A DNA stretch of 7,140 nt from Legionellaceae bacterium (GTDB lineage Bacteria > Pseudomonadota > Gammaproteobacteria > Legionellales > Legionellaceae): contig CANJFK010000043.1 in assembly GCA_947473535.1 (NCBI GenBank), positions 1-7,140 of the forward strand, in the 5' to 3' direction. How positions within the stretch are numbered: position 1 is the first letter of the stretch; each line of letters starts with the position of its first letter. The position numbers were made by a program, and so were the translations under genes. Of the stretch, positions 6,035 through 7,140 are shown one piece after another. The notes under the pieces were generated by a model, which did no database searches, had not been told where the DNA came from, and saw nothing but the letters and a program-made list of their open reading frames with translations.

Positions 6035-7140
6035 TCAAAGTGTCCAATCAGAAATGGGAATTTCTTTGTCTTGGTTTTGGATAAATAGATCTAACATGCC
6101 ATGAAAATCATTGCCATATTTTTTAATAAACGCTTGTTGCCAAACACTGCCGTTTTGTTGCGAAGCTACTCGACGATCAACAATATCAAGGTAATATTTT
6201 GAATCAGTTGCTGTAATCCCTAGGTGAAGTAGTCCTTGGTGCGCGAGGGGAATTAAGCCGCGAATTAATTCACAAGCACCCACTTCACGCCCACTAAACC
6301 ACACTAGTTTTGCATTAAAACCGGTACGAGCTGCTTTGTAAAAATTATTCTTTGCACTTTGAAACGGCAACAAATGTTCAACAGGTATGGATTGCGTTGC
6401 GAAATAATTGATAATGCCATAAAAAAAGGCGGCGTTTGCAATCATATCAACTACGGTTGGTCCAACGGATGGACTGCGGTGTTCTATCCGCAAATGAGGT
6501 TTCTTGTTTTCATCAAAATCAATAACAGGCCTGTTCCAGCGGTAAATAACACCATTGTGACGCCTAACATGAAACATCAAGTCAATAGGGGAGTCTGGGG
6601 ACACTTCTGGTAGGAGGCGTGGGTAATGCAGAATATTTTGATGGAATAGCTCTAAAAAAGTACCCTTTAAGTAGTCTCGTCCAAATAATTCGGGGTGATA
6701 ATTACAAGTAAAACTTGAATTAGGTATTATCTTTAACTCTTCGAAGAGGGCAATGCGGGAGTCACTCCACAGATTTTTACCGAATAGATAAGACGCATTA
6801 CTGCATAATGCCAACATAGGCGCTGCAATTACTTGTGCCGTATTATAATATAAAACTGATTTACTTAAACCTACTTTTAAATGCAATTGAAAGGAGGACA
6901 GCAGACCACATATTGATAATGACGTGATACCTGGCATAGAAAGAGAGTCCTTACCCCCACTCAGGTTGATAACACGTGGCATACCTGCGCCATACAGGTT
7001 AAAACGTTCATCAAGAATCTGATAGCGCTTGATATCCGTCATAAACGACTTTTGATGGTGTATGTCGCGTGCCACAGGCATTGAGCCAATGAGTGCCAGA
7101 TGCGTATTTTTTTCATGTGCCAGCTTGCAACATTTTTGCC
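6035..7140 (-). CDS. GCS2-family glutamate-cysteine ligase-like protein (N-terminus outside window)
   Basis: Probable ATP-dependent carboxylate-amine ligase of the GCS2 family, which includes enzymes joining glutamate to cysteine in glutathione synthesis and homologues of unproven substrate. The frame is open from the stop at 6035-6037 through the last full codon at 7136-7138, giving 367 visible codons. The ATG at 7081 is therefore probably internal: sequence before it (HLALIGS) reads on smoothly into MPVARD, like the GILP/GTHP segment of the family. Landmarks are SFQLHLKVG at 6869-6895, equivalent to the HVHVG metal/ATP-site motif; SNASYLFGKNLWSDSR at 6755-6802; RHNGVIYRWNRPV at 6524-6562; RIEHRSPSVGPTVVDMIAN at 6434-6490; and a C-terminal VASQQNGSVWQ. 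If the family length of roughly 480-500 residues applies, about a quarter is missing upstream. The family is fairly sure; the substrate is not. It is transcribed towards ccmI and is not part of that operon. Confidence 0.85.
   Translation of the reverse strand, partial: QKCCKLAHEKNTHLALIGSMPVARDIHHQKSFMTDIKRYQILDERFNLYGAGMPRVINLSGGKDSLSMPGITSLSICGLLSSFQLHLKVGLSKSVLYYNTAQVIAAPMLALCSNASYLFGKNLWSDSRIALFEELKIIPNSSFTCNYHPELFGRDYLKGTFLELFHQNILHYPRLLPEVSPDSPIDLMFHVRRHNGVIYRWNRPVIDFDENKKPHLRIEHRSPSVGPTVVDMIANAAFFYGIINYFATQSIPVEHLLPFQSAKNNFYKAARTGFNAKLVWFSGREVGACELIRGLIPLAHQGLLHLGITATDSKYYLDIVDRRVASQQNGSVWQQAFIKKYGNDFHGMLDLFIQNQDKEIPISDWTL

Noticed and set aside
6010..6036. Imperfect inverted repeat GATGAAA...TTT-CA-CATC across the ccmI stop, considered as a bidirectional terminator
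   Set aside because: The stem is short, AT-rich and bulged, with a long loop and no downstream T-run on either strand.
1..7140. Signs of a mobile element, CRISPR array, tRNA or other accessory system
   Set aside because: No direct-repeat arrays, terminal inverted repeats, integrase or transposase fragments, or cloverleaf-like segments were seen. Coding density is almost complete with housekeeping genes.

Overview
The window holds the distal part of a System I cytochrome c maturation (ccm) operon on the plus strand, in the order ccmA(partial)-ccmB-ccmC-ccmD-ccmE-ccmF-ccmG-ccmH-ccmI. A convergent gene on the minus strand runs off the right edge and encodes most of a GCS2-type glutamate-cysteine ligase-like protein. 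The gene order, close residue-level agreement with Escherichia coli CcmC/E/F/G/H and moderately AT-rich codon use point to a gammaproteobacterium. Separate ccmH and ccmI genes and the GCS2-family neighbour would fit a Legionella/Coxiella-like lineage, but that placement is only a guess.

Layout: 1-364 is the 3' part of ccmA. 361-1041 is ccmB. 1042-1093 is the only real intergenic gap inside the operon and carries a possible extended -10 promoter. 1094-1834 is ccmC, 1831-1992 is the small ccmD, 1989-2423 is ccmE, 2420-4369 is ccmF, 4369-4902 is ccmG, 4903-5352 is ccmH and 5349-6011 is ccmI. A 23-base convergent junction follows, then the minus-strand gene from 6035 to beyond 7140. Apart from B/C, every ccm junction overlaps (ATGA or TGATG) or abuts directly (TAAATG), so the operon is probably translationally coupled. 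No stretch longer than about 50 bases lacks a gene.

How the genes work together: CcmA (ATPase) and CcmB/CcmC/CcmD (membrane proteins) load haem covalently onto the CcmE histidine and release holo-CcmE. CcmF, with CcmH and CcmI, takes the haem from CcmE and ligates it to the CXXCH cysteines of apocytochrome c. CcmG (thioredoxin fold) and CcmH (paired cysteines) keep those cysteines reduced, and the TPR domain of CcmI holds the apocytochrome. All key catalytic or haem-binding residues that can be checked in CcmC, E, F, G and H are present, so the system looks functional. The deviations are an altered ABC signature in CcmA, a CAAC active site in CcmG, a compact stand-alone CcmI and a long N-terminus on CcmH.

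I do not see an undescribed system here. This is an ordinary housekeeping region with a few small points worth checking.
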